Source: Kryptolebias marmoratus (Eukaryota; Chordata; Actinopteri; Cyprinodontiformes; Rivulidae). Taken from it: 64,000 nucleotides of DNA. Positions 15,201 through 26,800 of the stretch are shown here, piece by piece. Made by a program: the position numbers and the translations under genes. Every line of letters starts with the position of its first letter. Within the stretch, counting starts at the first letter, position 1. Location of the stretch: NCBI RefSeq assembly GCF_001649575.2, contig NC_051441.1:12280039-12344038 (forward strand), in the 5' to 3' direction. A model generated the notes under the pieces. It was given only the letters and a program-made list of their open reading frames with translations, was not told the DNA's origin and ran no database searches.

Positions 15201-18200
15201 TCTGATTCAGTTTTATTAAACACATTGGATATCAGAATACTCAGACTCCAGTCTAATAAACTGCATGAAGTAGTTTTAAATTGGCTTCAACTTTTTACTT
15301 TTGTGTTTCACCACCATGCAGATGTTTGTCTTGTTATTGGTATTAGACTTTTACAGACAAAGTGAATTCTTTTGACATTGAAATCTTTCTTGTTCCTCGT
15401 GCACAGACGTACCAGCGTTTACAAATTCAACAGCAGATGTTGCAGGCACAGCGCAATGTTTCTGGCCCAATTCGACAACAAGAGCAGCAAGTAAGTTTCC
15501 TACTTAAAACTTATTCTCTACTTTCTCCTGCTCTCATTTCTTACGGTCAAGATTGATCATAAAAGTGTCAGACATTTATTGTGATATTTGTTATAAATAT
15601 TAACATTTAGGAGCAAATGTTTGCCACATATGTGTAACACTTGCACTCGTTAGATCCTAAACATGGACTCGTTGTGGTGTTATCCCAGGTTGCACGTACA
15701 ATCAATAACATGCAGCAGCAGATCCAACAGCACCAGCGTCAGCTGGCCCAGGCCCTGCTGATGAAACAGCAGCAACAGCAGCAAACCCCCTCCCACTCGA
15801 GCCTGCATCCTGGTGGAGCCAAATCCACCCTGGATACATTTCCAGGTCACCCCCAGACTCCAGGCCTCTCCGACCTGCAGACCAAAGAGCCACAGTCATC
15901 CCCCAACACCTACAGCCCCTATGCTCTCTGTGAGTGGCAGAATGTGTCTTCTTGTGAATATACAATAGGAGATGTGATGTTTTTGTTGTTTTTTAATCAT
16001 TTGTAACATTTGTTTGTGTCTTTAGCTGGACTGAATCCAAACTGTATGGATGTGGGAAGCCTTCCTTTGAAGGACCCACCCCAGCCCCAGTCACGGCTGT
16101 CACAGTGGACACACCCCAACTCCATCGAAAGCCTTTCTGGAAACTCCTCTCCTCTTGAGCCCAACTTGGGAAAGCATGGTGAGGCAAAAAAAAACACCAC
16201 CAAAAAACAGAATCCTTGCTTATAAAAAAAGCTTCTCACTTCTCAGATTCATATTTGTTTCTGATTCAAACCAACATATTAGACGCAAAGGCACTGAAAA
16301 TAACAGTCAAAATGCAAATGTTTAATTGAAGCAAATGAGTACCTAAATGTAAATAAAAGCTTAAAACCTTCTGATAATTATGAACAATTTACTGGATGAG
16401 TTTAGTCTATCAACATTGACATCTGCTGGCCTAAACTTAAAATGACAGCACTTTTACTAATCACAGTTAAAATATAAATTACTCAACAAGGAACTGATCA
16501 TTAGCTGTTTTAATCTCATATAACTTCAGTATTTAGAATAGCAGAAAAATAATTACTGTCTAAATAACAAAGAAAGTAACAACAAATGTGTGTGATAATT
16601 GGCAAGTAACAAGAAGATAAGAGTTATTATTTTATACACAAGAAATATAAAAGTCTAAACGTAATTCTTAGTTCAAGCTAGAAGTAACCTCTGCCAGAGA
16701 TTAAAGCTTTATGACATCTAGTAGATGGGACGTTTGGTACAACATCATACTAATGTGGAGGTGGGAAACTATTTTTATAACTTAAAAATATGTCTTACAT
16801 TATGACTTTTAACTAAATGCTCATTAATACGTGTGAACAAACAAAACAAGTTGAAATTAAAGCCTTTTATTTAACGTTTCTCAAGTTTCATGCATCCCAA
16901 ACCGTAAGTCTTTTTGTTTTGTTTCCTTTCCTCAGGTGCCAACCTGGGCCCTCCGGGGAAGCCCCCTCAGATGGACGACTCGTACAACCCCTACAGCCTG
17001 ATGTCCAGCTCGGAGTCTCCTACCAGCCCGCTGGTTCCTCCAGAGAGCTGGGGACCGGGCAAGAACAGCAGTGACAAGATGGCAAACGGGACCAACATCA
17101 ACTGGCCGCCAGGTTTGGAGCTCTTAATGTTTAACGCAGTCAGTCTCGATGCGTTACTGAGTAAACCATGTTGACCATTTAGTTCTGCTTTATTCCTCCT
17201 GACTTGTAAAGTTCGACATCAAAGTGAATAAACGAGTAACTTTATTCATATACTCAACGTCTTTTTTGTTTCAGAGTTTTGTCCTGGTGTACCCTGGAAG
17301 GGCCTTCAGAACATAGACCCTGAGACTGACCCCAACGTGACTCCAGGCAGCGTCCCCAGTGGTCCCACCATCAACACCAACATCCAAGATGTCAACCGTT
17401 ACCTGCTGCGGGACAGGAGTGGAGGTAGGACCGCCGGGACTCGTTCTGTACTATATGTGGTCTTCTTATTTGTTTATTGTGAAAGTCTTTAGATTAAATA
17501 CTGTTTCACTCTTCAACAAAGCAACAAATAGTTCCCTTGATTGGAACAGAAACAAATATCTACAGTATTAAACTGAGTTGCGTGTTGGTACTAAGCCTCT
17601 TTGTGCAGCGGCTGCTATCAGAGATCCTGCTTCTTTATTCTTTTGTTTCTTCATTTTCCTACTTTTAACTTCTGCTGTGTTCATTGTCACGTCCCAGTTG
17701 ATATCTTTCTAAGTGATCTTATTATCATCATTTCTAGTATGTTTTTATTTTTCTTTACTCCATTTTCTCTCTGCTACTTTTTTCCTTTTTTTGTGTTTGT
17801 CTGTTTGTGTTGCTGGTATCGGCTTAGGCTCCTCTCCCACTTCATCTCAGAGCGAGGCTCTGCCTCCGTCTACTGATTGGCCTGTCAGTGCCTACACTAG
17901 CTCGTTCAGTCTTTCCCCGGAGATGGACGACACAGGTACATGGGTTAAGCATAACCCTCCTCCCTTTCACGTCGCAGTGACTGAATCCCTGCAGATCCTT
18001 TTCCCTCAGTGACTTTAGGGCTCAGAGCTCCAACCATTCATAGGAGCCAGGCATTTCTCCTGCTTCATCCAAGTCCCTGCACCTGAACATGATCTCTTCT
18101 CAGTTTTGTATTTCATGCAGTGCACATTCCCCTGCAGCGTTATTGCATCTCCCCTCTCCTTGTATGTTCCCTGGAAAGTATGAAACAGGAGAGTTTAGGG

Positions 18201-20486
18201 TTTGTTTGTTTTTTTAAATATTATTTACACTCAAGTCTTTCTCACGAGTTTGTTTTAGAGAAGTTGTCTTTCATCGTCTGTCTCTCAAACATGGCTCATA
18301 CACACCATCTGCTCTCACAGCGTCTGGTAAAAAGTCATGAAACATTTAAATGAATTATTGTATCAATTTTCATAAAAAGAACTGAAAATAGGTGTGGGGG
18401 GTTTTGAGCATACTTTGGATTATTCTAATCTGATGGGTGTAGATTTTTGGATTAGTACAACCCCACACATGTTTGTTTTTAAGCAGATTTACTGTCATTG
18501 CTTTTTAAAAGAGGTTGCAGGCCTCCCCCCTTCGAGTGCAGCTGTCTTTCAGCACCTGATCCTTCACGCCGCCCCTCCCCTTCCTTGTTTCCATCCAGGT
18601 AAACTGTCAGAGATGAAATCAACCTGGTCTCCAGGCCCCATCTCTCACAGCCAGCCCTCTCTGTCCCACGAGCTTTGGAAGGTCCCCCAGGGCCCACGGA
18701 GCAGCACCACTGCCCCCTCCCGCCCCCCGCCTGGCCTCACAAACACAAAGCCCTCGTCCACCTGGGGTGGAAACTCTCTGGGTCTGGCACAAGGCTGGAG
18801 CAGCTCCTACACCACAGGTAGTGTTACAGTGAAATATCTTCACCAACAAAGTTTGGTACACTTACTTTTACACCTGCTTTCATCTGCAAAAACAATATTC
18901 TGCAGCTGATGGACCTGATTTTATTTTATTATGAATATAAATACTTTCAAATTAAACATCATGAGTCAAAGTGTTGATTACTGCAGATAAGACACTGACT
19001 ACTGATGACTACTCCACAAAACCCCACTTCAAAAAAATCTAAACTGTTTCTTTAATAAAGACATTAACTCGCCATCTTTATTAGTAAGTTCAGTCATTCT
19101 CTATTACGATAGGAACTCTTGCAAATGGTTTTTCTTTGAGATAAATAACATAAAATCTGATGTTAGAGTCATTGTTTTCTATTGAACTTAAATTTTCAAA
19201 CTGCATTTAAAACAACAAAAGTTTGATAATTTAAAAACAAACAAAAATAAATACACGCAGCTGACAAAACCCTAATGTACTGATTACCAAAGTCCAATCT
19301 AAATAAGCAACACAAGCATTAAGAAGCAACGGCTTATGAATGCCACATCCTTCTCACACATCGTTATTACGTGACATAAGCAACAGAGATTTGTAATAGT
19401 CATACTACATAAGATTCATAGAGGTAAGAGATGTATTGATGTGGCTTACGACCACATCCCAGCAGCGAAGGCACAGACCAGGCGGCCCTTCAGAGGGCGT
19501 AAATCTGAAAATAATAACAGCATCTTGTGGTTGCATCAACTGACTCCAGGTCGTTTTTTTTTTCTTGGCAGTAATTGACACCACCCTCTCAGCCCCAGGA
19601 ACTGATTGTGGTTTTCAGGCTAGTTCGAGAAGTTAAAAACCTCCTTCTAACAGATCTCTGCTGTCACTTCCTGTTTCCAGCAGGTACCACGTGGAGTACA
19701 GACAGTTCCAACCGGACCAGCAGCTGGCTGGTTCTGAGGAACCTCACCCCACAGGTCACTGCTCGTCTTTTCTTTTGTTTTTCTGCTGCTCTTCATTTAG
19801 GTTCAAAGGTTATGTGCCTTTCTGAACACAAAGGTGTCCTAACTCCGTATCCGGGCGTGATTTTTTTCCAGATTGATGGGTCGACCCTGCGTACGCTGTG
19901 CATGCAGCACGGCCCGCTCATCACATTCCACCTCAACCTGACACAGGGAAACGCTGTGGTGCGCTACAGCTCCAAGGATGAAGCTGCTAAGGCTCAGAAG
20001 TCCCTGCACATGTACGTCAGCTACATCTTTTAAAGCATAATGTAAAATTTATGATTGTTTCTAACCTTTTTTTATTCTCTGTCCAGGTGTGTGCTTGGGA
20101 ACACCACCATCCTTGCAGAGTTTGCAGGGGAAGAGGAAGTTAACCGCTTCTTTGCACAGAGCCAGTCACTTGGTGGCACCACCAGCTGGCAGGCCACTCC
20201 AGGCACCAATCAGACGAGGATGGGGGGAGCCGGGTCCGGAGCCGCTCACCCCATCGGTCACTCACCTCACTGGAACAACAACAACAATGGAGGCGGCGGC
20301 AGTAGCAGCGGTGGCGGGCTCGGAGCAGCTGGAACGAAAACGGGAGGAGAGCTGCTTTGGGGTGGAGTTCAGCAGTATTCCAGCTTGTGGGGACCCCCGA
20401 GCGGAGAGGAGGGACGGGTCATGGGGAGCCCCACGCCAATCAACACGCTGCTGCCTGGTGACCTGCTGAGTGGAGAGTCCATGTAG
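1..20486 (+). CDS. tnrc6c: TNRC6C (GW182 family miRNA-silencing scaffold), 5' end outside window
   Basis: This protein bridges Argonaute-miRNA complexes to PABPC and the CCR4-NOT and PAN2-PAN3 deadenylases in the cytoplasm and P-bodies. Exons read from splice sites and phase: 1-238 (partial), 8366-10849, 12682-12876, 13480-13720, 14287-14364, 14486-14704, 14791-14940, 15063-15182, 15407-15490, 15689-15929, 16026-16178, 16936-17112, 17275-17424, 17828-17935, 18599-18817, 19681-19754, 19872-20011 and 20087-20486. Every junction keeps phase except across the N gap in the 13480-13720 exon. Domain order is GW-repeat Argonaute-binding region, UBA, Gln-rich, PAM2, RRM and C-terminal tail. Paralogue choice rests on the C-terminus ([12 protein letters not shown]) and the tail after the RRM, which fit TNRC6C better than TNRC6A or TNRC6B. 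Teleosts carry two TNRC6C copies and I cannot say which this is. The initiator codon is not in the window. Confidence 0.93.
239..8365 (+). other. TNRC6C intron, about 8.1 kb
   Basis: This stretch lies between two exons that splice in phase. It is AT-rich and contains scattered short open frames on both strands, none with recognisable protein similarity or paired splice sites. A probable hAT-type non-autonomous element lies at about 3631-4447. I found no supported alternative exon, although internal promoters are common in long introns of this kind and could be missed by eye. Confidence 0.6.
3631..4447. mobile_element. Probable non-autonomous hAT-like element
   Basis: The left end reads AAGGCTGCTAGATTATGG. 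The right end, reverse complemented, starts CTAGGGCTGTGCACTTAATT, so the two ends are imperfect inverted copies. The left part carries the GATTATTTTGATCGATATT-type AT-rich block that I know from fish repeats ending in GCACAGCCCTA. There is no transposase open frame. I could not define a clean 8-bp target duplication, so the exact borders and the superfamily are tentative. Confidence 0.4.
8366..10849 (+). CDS. tnrc6c: TNRC6C giant GW-repeat exon (Argonaute-binding region)
   Basis: This 2,484-bp exon encodes about 828 residues and is opened by a TTAG acceptor. It begins [18 protein letters not shown] and includes the conserved block [18 protein letters not shown]. More than 25 GW or WG dipeptides are spread through Ser/Gly/Asn-rich sequence. 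These tryptophans insert into pockets of Argonaute PIWI domains, so the exon supplies the miRISC-recruiting half of the protein. Near its end is [20 protein letters not shown], a block shared by all TNRC6 paralogues. The donor at 10850 leaves phase 1. A large single exon for this region is usual for vertebrate TNRC6 genes. Confidence 0.93.
10976..11116 (+). repeat. Fragment of an RTE-type LINE 3' end
   Basis: The segment starts at ATCTGGATCTTGATCCAGATCACC and runs through CCTGAAAATTTCATCAAAAT to a GACGGACAGACAG tail. This is the characteristic 3' terminus of a dispersed fish LINE family. It lies in the intron after the GW-repeat exon and has no coding capacity. Confidence 0.45.
13528..13565. 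other. Assembly gap (38 N) inside a TNRC6C exon
   Basis: The run of N interrupts the exon at 13480-13720 within a GGA/GAG-rich stretch encoding poly-glycine. The upstream frame (MQDGWGGGG) and the downstream frame ([19 protein letters not shown]) do not match across exactly 38 bases. The real gap must be a multiple of three for the protein to read through. The gap is probably a collapsed GGA repeat. Confidence 0.95.
14287..14704 (+). CDS. tnrc6c: TNRC6C UBA-like domain exons
   Basis: Two exons (14287-14364 and 14486-14704), split by a 121-bp intron, encode [20 protein letters not shown] followed by [20 protein letters not shown]. This is the ubiquitin-associated-like three-helix domain found in the middle of all vertebrate TNRC6 proteins, with the MGFP loop at the splice junction. 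The third exon after it (14791-14940) uses a tandem acceptor (GCAGCAG). Confidence 0.92.
15063..15929 (+). CDS. tnrc6c: TNRC6C Gln-rich region exons
   Basis: Three exons (15063-15182, 15407-15490 and 15689-15929) encode the strongly conserved block [20 protein letters not shown] and then [20 protein letters not shown]. Next comes a Gln-rich stretch with a run of six glutamines coded by CAG/CAA near 15769-15785. The region is predicted to be helical or disordered and lies between the UBA and PAM2 segments. It ends with the block [10 protein letters not shown] just before the next intron. Confidence 0.9.
16936..17424 (+). CDS. tnrc6c: TNRC6C PAM2 (PABP-binding) exons
   Basis: Exons 16936-17112 and 17275-17424 meet in the middle of [20 protein letters not shown], the PAM2 motif that docks on the MLLE domain of poly(A)-binding protein. 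The key Phe is present. The residue after it is Cys here, where I remember His in mammals. The preceding exon (16026-16178) carries [11 protein letters not shown], a conserved block flanking PAM2 that contributes to CCR4-NOT recruitment. Confidence 0.88.
19681..20486 (+). CDS. tnrc6c: TNRC6C RRM and C-terminal effector exons
   Basis: Three exons (19681-19754, 19872-20011 and 20087-20486) encode [40 protein letters not shown] and [20 protein letters not shown]. Together these form an RRM fold that in GW182 proteins lacks normal RNA contacts. A Gly/Asn-rich tail with [16 protein letters not shown] follows, holding C-terminal tryptophan motifs used for deadenylase recruitment. The TAG stop is at 20484-20486. 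The first acceptor is a CAGCAG tandem, so isoforms with and without one extra residue are possible. Confidence 0.92.
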
Positions 20487-21824
20487 GAAAACTGACCCAA
20501 ACAGGAGCAAAAACCTTTCAAATCAATGTGGAGATAATCAGTGTGAAGATGGCGAGGAGGACGAGGCTACATTTTCGCTGCTTGGCTTTGTCAGCCTCCT
20601 CAGCTCTTTGGTTTAAACACATTTCAGTTGCAGTTAATTCGTGTGAATCTCAGTGAGAGATTTTGATCGCAGTGTTCATCTTTTTGCTCCTGGAGACACA
20701 AGAAGTCGTCGTTCATTTATCAAAGAAGAACAACATTTTACAGAAGTGAACTTTGGAGAAGCCGCCGTGTGAAACTAACTTTAGTCAAACTGACACAGTG
20801 AGAAGCTGCCATCTTTAAACTTACGTAATCCCTCACTGCCTTTGCGGGCAATCATAATGCACCTCAGAGATCCATAAAAAAAAGGCATCATTCCCAAAGT
20901 AAAACCCTTCAATCAGAGTGGTTGTCGAACTCTCTGCTGGTCCAGACTCCACGTTTGTTTTTTCTCAGCACTAAAATTAGCCTTAAACAGTTTCCTGCCC
21001 TGCTCTCCTCACTCACTCTTGCACACCTTTGTTTCTGAGCCAGTGAAACCCGAGTGGAAAGTACGTGCTGCTGCGGCTTCGTAAACAACCACGGCTTACA
21101 ACTTCGGTGCATTTTTCGCAGTTAGGTGGAGTTCCCTCACACACCGCTCAAAGGGAATGATGCAACTTTGTTCGCCTTGTTCAAGCCATTTATTTTTCTA
21201 GTATTTTTTTTTTTTCTTGAACCATTGCAAACAAAGCTTAGAAAAAGATATTATTCAGATGTGTCTGTCAATCTTATCTGGTGGGGAAGGGGGGGTTGTG
21301 GGTCGTCGCTTGTGCAGTTGAAGATGAACCACTGCTATTACAATGGAACTGTAAACACTTTAATGCACCTCAGCCCGTCGGCGGGCTTCTTGCAGTCTGG
21401 TCTCAGCCTCAGACGGTCTCACTGACCTCATTGTTGACCCCCTTTTCCTTCCACAGCACGCCCACTCCACCTGCAAACCCACCATTTCAAGTGACGTGCA
21501 ATATAAAGCCACAGACTCTACCGTCCAAGCACCCTACGACTGAGAGCAGACTGTAAGGAGTGAGTGAACTGCAAATACTTTATCTACCCTACGCCCCCAC
21601 ATTAACAAAAATTACAAAAAAAAAAACAACAAAAAAAACTGCCACTACTACCCTTTACTTCCCCTTTGAGAGAGTGTGAACTCAGGAGAGTAGCAAGCTG
21701 ATCTTCAACCATTTTCTGTCCAAGATTTGAGGACTTAACGTACAAAGCACTTCTTCAGCCGGCCGCCTCTCCTCATTTATACTAAAGACTGATTTTGGGG
21801 GGAGAGGTAGGGGCGTATATATAA

Positions 21825-21853
21825 TGTGTGCGTGTGTGTGTGTGTGTGTGTGT
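21825..21853. repeat. GT microsatellite
   Basis: A GT dinucleotide run of about 29 bases with one interrupting C lies in the TNRC6C 3'UTR. In RNA this is a UG repeat and therefore a possible TDP-43 or CELF binding tract. Confidence 0.9.
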
Positions 21854-24800
21854 TTGGTGAGAATGCGACAAACCAAAATGAGAGGAGCCTGTTTTCATGA
21901 TCGTCCTGAAGACCACTTCTTTTTTTTTTTTTTTTGGTCCATGTTTGCTTCGGTGGACAATCCGAAGCTCACATTTGTGAATAGGTGGTCGATCATAGCA
22001 CTTAGAGCACCACTGCTCCTGAAACCCTCAATGCCAACAAACAGAAATAAAGAGAAGCAACACTGGCAAATAAAAACTGCAAAAGCAAAGACTAAGAAGC
22101 AATCTGCTCAGTGGCTTCTCTGTATACTTATTTTTGAACTTGACATGGATGTGATTTTCTTTTTTTTTTTTTCTGTTTTGTTTTGTTTTAACTGAAGTCA
22201 GTGGGACCAGAGGATGTCAAACACGGTAGCAAAGTGAAGGGAAATACAAAGAAAAAACTTACTCGACTGACGATGAGTGCCGACCCCGAAGCCACTCATC
22301 CTCGACGTCTTTTATCAAAGTAAATATCACTGTTACATTGCAACTTTTCAAATCTTCAGCCTTGCTGTGTGGAAGCGGTCCAGCAGGGAGGGCCGCTGTC
22401 TCGTCTGTCCTGTTTTCGTTGCTGTTGGAGGCCCTGCCAACCTGTGTGATGAGTATGGCCACTGAGTGCCTGCCTGCTGCAGAGTGCAGTGCTGCAGCAG
22501 CCCTACACCCCCCGCCCCCCCTCCTTCCTTCCCTACAGACTGGCATCCCTCCTCTTCCTCCACCACCTGGGCCTCCAGGCCAAGAGCAGCTCTGTCAGAA
22601 CTGGCCCCACCTGGATCCAAGTCACGACTACTGTTACGCCAGAGTCTGTCCTCAGCACCCACCACTCCCACTCTCTGCGTCGCACTCCTGCAAAGCATCA
22701 CTTTAGTGTTTTTGTTCTGGAATTGCCAGCGTGCATTTTTTTTATTTTCCTGTTGTGACTGCGTTTGCTGATGTTGTTGCTGTCCTCATTGATGCTCTCG
22801 TCTCTGATTGTTCATGACGATGAATTCATGGTCTTTATGCAGTGTTCAGCTTCTCTCCTGCCCCTCCCACCGCCTCCGAACCAGCGTGTAGTTTAGAGGT
22901 GCGCGTCGGCCGTGCAGCAGGTGGGGGAAGTTTCCAGGGTCCAGCTTCTTGGACGGGCTTCACTCACGCTGGTGCTTTAACTCTGGGAGCACTCGGTTAG
23001 ACTTAGAACCACCTCAACTGACAGCAGCCTTCCATTTCTATGCAAAGACAAGGAGGTGTTTGTTCGCAGCCATGCCCGACATCTGCCAGTCTCCACTTCT
23101 TCTCAACCTTTACTACCAGGCAGCTTCCCCTGAAACCACACCCGGTTCGAAACGTAGGGGACACTGAGCGAGTCTCGTCGCGCCGACACGAGCTCTCTAG
23201 ACGACACTAAAATGACCTGCTGGAGGCAGCGCCCGCTGGCCGCCGCTCCTTCAGTCCGGCGCCAGCGGACCTGCTGGAATCTACTTCCACTTTTCTCACA
23301 TCAAGAAAGGCGACTTGGGGTTCTGTCCCCGCTGCTGGGGGGGGCGTGCAGGACGGATGATGCTGGTCTTTAAACGTTGGACTGGAAAATTTTTTGTTTT
23401 TTTTATTTACCGGAGGCTGCAGTGGGGGGAGGGAGGGGGAGATGGGGGGTGGTCCCCAGTATGTGTCTGTGCACTGTTTATGGGTCACATCGGGTACATC
23501 TCTTTAAAAAAAACCAAAAACATTATCTTTTTTTTCTTTATCATCAAGATTTTCACAAAAACGTAAAAACTATAAAAAAATAAAGTTGTTTTGTTTTTTT
23601 TTTTTAGCTGCGCACTCCGAGGCTGAGACGCCTGCGTCCTGTTTCAACACGGGACGCACCTCAAGTTTGGTACCAAGTCTTAAAAAAAAAAAAGAAAAAA
23701 TAATTAAAAAAAATAAATAAATAAACTTTGGGGACTTGCCCTCTTCCAGAGTCGCCTTGGACGCGGATCGTTCAACTAAACAATCACTTTTGCCTGTGCT
23801 GTTTGTTTGTTGGTGAGATTGTTCCTGAAGAAAAACCTGCGCGTTCCTCCACACTGGACTTGAATTAAGGAGCTGGTGTCGAAGCGGGACAGAGTCGGGG
23901 GGGGAGGGCGGCCTCAGGTGTGGATTTTCTCGGCGCAGCACCAGCACTGAGGGCCTCTCCCACACTTCTGCACTCTTATCTACCTGTTTAAGTGACGGAA
24001 ATCATATGCTTTCTCTCTTCTTCTTTTTTTTAATTCCCTTTTTTAAAGTGGACTCAAAAGCAACTGGAGCTTAAATTTTCAATCATGGATCAGACAAGAA
24101 GTCTGGGCAGGGACCCCCCCACCCTAAAAACAAAGAGGAAATCTCTCTTTAAAATAAACAAACTAAGGACTGGGTTGAATATGCACACACTAGCTCACAC
24201 ACAGCGTACGTAAAGGGTGTATGTGTGTTCGGCTGGATTTTTATCTGTTTTCCTATGCTTCAACCCTTCTTCCCCCCTCTCTGTATCCAACATTATATTT
24301 CCCAGAAGGCAAGATTATAAACATATCAGAGTAATACAAAATAATGAAAAAGAAATACTTGAATCAAAAGAAGCGCCAATAATGTAATGTGAACACTTCT
24401 TGTAGTGTTTGTTTCTTTTTTTATTTTTCTTTTGTCTCATTCATACACTTCAGAGATTTTTGATAGCATCTGTTCAGAGTGATTTTAAAAAAAGATTGAA
24501 ATGTTGAAAACAAAGAATCGATTTTAAAAAAAAGGCAAGTTTTACGTCTGTCGTGTTGGAGTGTTTGCACAAGGCTGCTTGTACTGTATGAATGAATGAA
24601 TGTTCGCCGCGTCACGTTCGGAAACACGCGTGAGATGACGGCGGCGGCGGACGAGGCTCCGCCCCGTGTGTTTCCTTTCAATTCAGTATGTTTTTGTTGA
24701 GGTTTTTCTTTTGATTTTGATTTTTTTTTGCTCGTCAAAACTATATTCTAATGTTGTAACTAGCCTCTAGCGTTGCACTGAGTGTCGGCCTCACCCCTCA

Positions 24801-26778
24801 TCCAGCTACATGAACAACAGAATAACAAGTACTGAGGGGAGACGGGGACAGTTCACGTGTAAATGTTTACTCAAGGACTAAAATAAGTGTGTTATTGTTT
24901 TTATTTGATTTTTTTTTAAATGTAATGTTTATCTACCTTAGTGGCTTTCATTGTGGAATAATCCAAGAAAGTATGGATCATAATTGAGTATTGCACCAAT
25001 TTTCAGACTGTAAACTTTAAAAAAAAAAGGAAAAAAAAAATCATATATGTATAAAAAATGCAGCAAAAAAATAAAAAAAGTATTTTTCAGACCTGTGGCC
25101 ATAGATTGGGGTAGAGGGACTTCAGTTCTCCCAAATCTGAGCAAACAGAGTGAAGGACGAGACATCAGACCGAGCCTTGGCTTCTAGGGCTCACCTCAGA
25201 GGTGCCTACTTTTTTTGTTGTTTTTATTTTTATTTTTTAAAGCTTATTTCACTTGTGTTGATCAGTATAGTTATGTTCTGCAAGGCCACTGACAGTTTAC
25301 AGTTTTATTTTATTTTTGTTTGTTTTTATCTTCTGGCGTTACAAAAAAAAAAACAGCAAAACAAAAGGAGGAAATAAACCACAGGAATGTTGGAAAAAAG
25401 AGAGAAAAGGACAAATGCTTCCAATTAAAAAAAAGAAAGAAAGAAAAACCGTGCAACACTTCACAGAATGAAGATTTCTTGTGCTACTTTCAGAACTCTG
25501 GGATTAAACAGTGTTGTCTCGTTCTGTTTAACCTCTGTTCTGTGTTAATGTTGATTTCATGGACTGTCTGTTTTATGTTCATTATGTATATATATTAATT
25601 TTTTTTTCTTTATAAAGAAGAGAAAAAGAAAACGATAATTGCTCACTATCTTGCACACACAAGAAAGTGGATCTTGTCTCAGGAAAGCCAGGGTTCCAGA
25701 GTACCAACTCCACGCCATTTTAATGTACATTTTTATGATACGTTAAAAAAAAAAACAAATAAAAAGAAAAAAAAAGTTGACTTAAAAGAATCAATTTTAA
25801 GCACTGAAAGTTATGGATTTCAGAAGAAAATACCTTTTTTTTTGTTTCTAAATCCGTAGCAGTTACATAATAACCAAATAATGGACTTTAAACAAAAAAT
25901 GGAGTGCTTTATATTATAAATCTATATATTAAAATTGCTTTACATTTAAAAACAAAAAGGAAAAAAAAACAGGTCAATGAGTTTGTTTTAAAAACATGCA
26001 GATGCTGTTTGTCTGAATGGTTCTTGTTTCCTTAATGAGGTCCCGTCCTGACCCAATTAGGAACTTTGTGCATTATTCCTTCTTTCTCTCTCGTTCTCCC
26101 TCCGCGGGTCTTACTACGAAGAAATCAGACGGTTTTTTGGAGCATTTGTATGTTTTATTTTTTCTTCTTCACATTTTGGAGGATGTTTGTAAAACATGAG
26201 CTGGTTAAAGGATCATGAATCTATGCACAAGTGTTGGGTGGAGGCAGAAGGTTATGGCCGACGTCCTCGAAGTGACTGATCTTATTGCAGGGGTTTTTGG
26301 GGGCGTTTTAGTTTTTTTTGGATTGTTTTATTTTTCGGGGGGTGGACGTTGGAGGTGACGGGGCTCGCGTGGAGCCCCACCACCCCCACCTTCCCTCCCT
26401 GGTTCAGACTGACCTAGCGCTACATCGCCATGCTGTGTATTCCTGAAAACCAATGAGCATCTCACACTTTAGCACTGTGGGATTCTAGCCTGTCACCCTC
26501 ACTGGGTTTTATTTGATTTGATTTCCTCTGTTAAGGGTTTTATGGAGGGTGGGGGTTAGACTAGGGCTGCTTATTATTTTTTTATTTTTTTTTTTGGCCT
26601 TTTTGTTAAAGATATTAAGTAAAAATGTTGTTACTGAGAGTTATTGAGAAGTCAGTGGCTTGTAATGTTTTATTTTTTTTTCTGTCTGTATATCTCTTTC
26701 TCCTCATAGAATGTGATTGTTAAATGACATGCACCGAAACAAATGTTTTCATGAAGTATGGAGCTTCTTTCAAATATT

Positions 26779-26784
26779 AATAAA
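26779..26784 (+). terminator. tnrc6c: Polyadenylation signal AATAAA (TNRC6C, distal)
   Basis: AATAAA is followed by a U-rich stretch within 15 bases and then TGTCTGTTAAACTTGTTG-type GU-rich sequence, a plausible cleavage context. It is the last plus-strand signal before the intergenic gap leading to the CD7-like gene on the other strand. Confidence 0.55.
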
Positions 26785-26800
26785 AATAGCAATTTTTTTT

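Larger units (their letters stand above)
20487..26800 (+). other. tnrc6c: TNRC6C 3'UTR, about 6.3 kb
   Basis: No other plus-strand gene intervenes between the stop codon and the AATAAA at 26779-26784. The interval is rich in poly-U, poly-A and U/A mixtures, as expected of a long regulatory 3'UTR. It holds a GT repeat (21825-21853), a strong G-run cluster (23424-23449) and a Pumilio-type TGTATATA at 25585-25592. Several earlier AATAAA hexamers could give shorter isoforms. Short open frames here have no protein similarity. Confidence 0.7.

Noticed and set aside
22338..22771. Several open frames of 90-120 codons in the TNRC6C 3'UTR
   Set aside because: Three frames are open at once over the same Pro/Cys/Ser-rich stretch, typical of GC-rich noncoding sequence.
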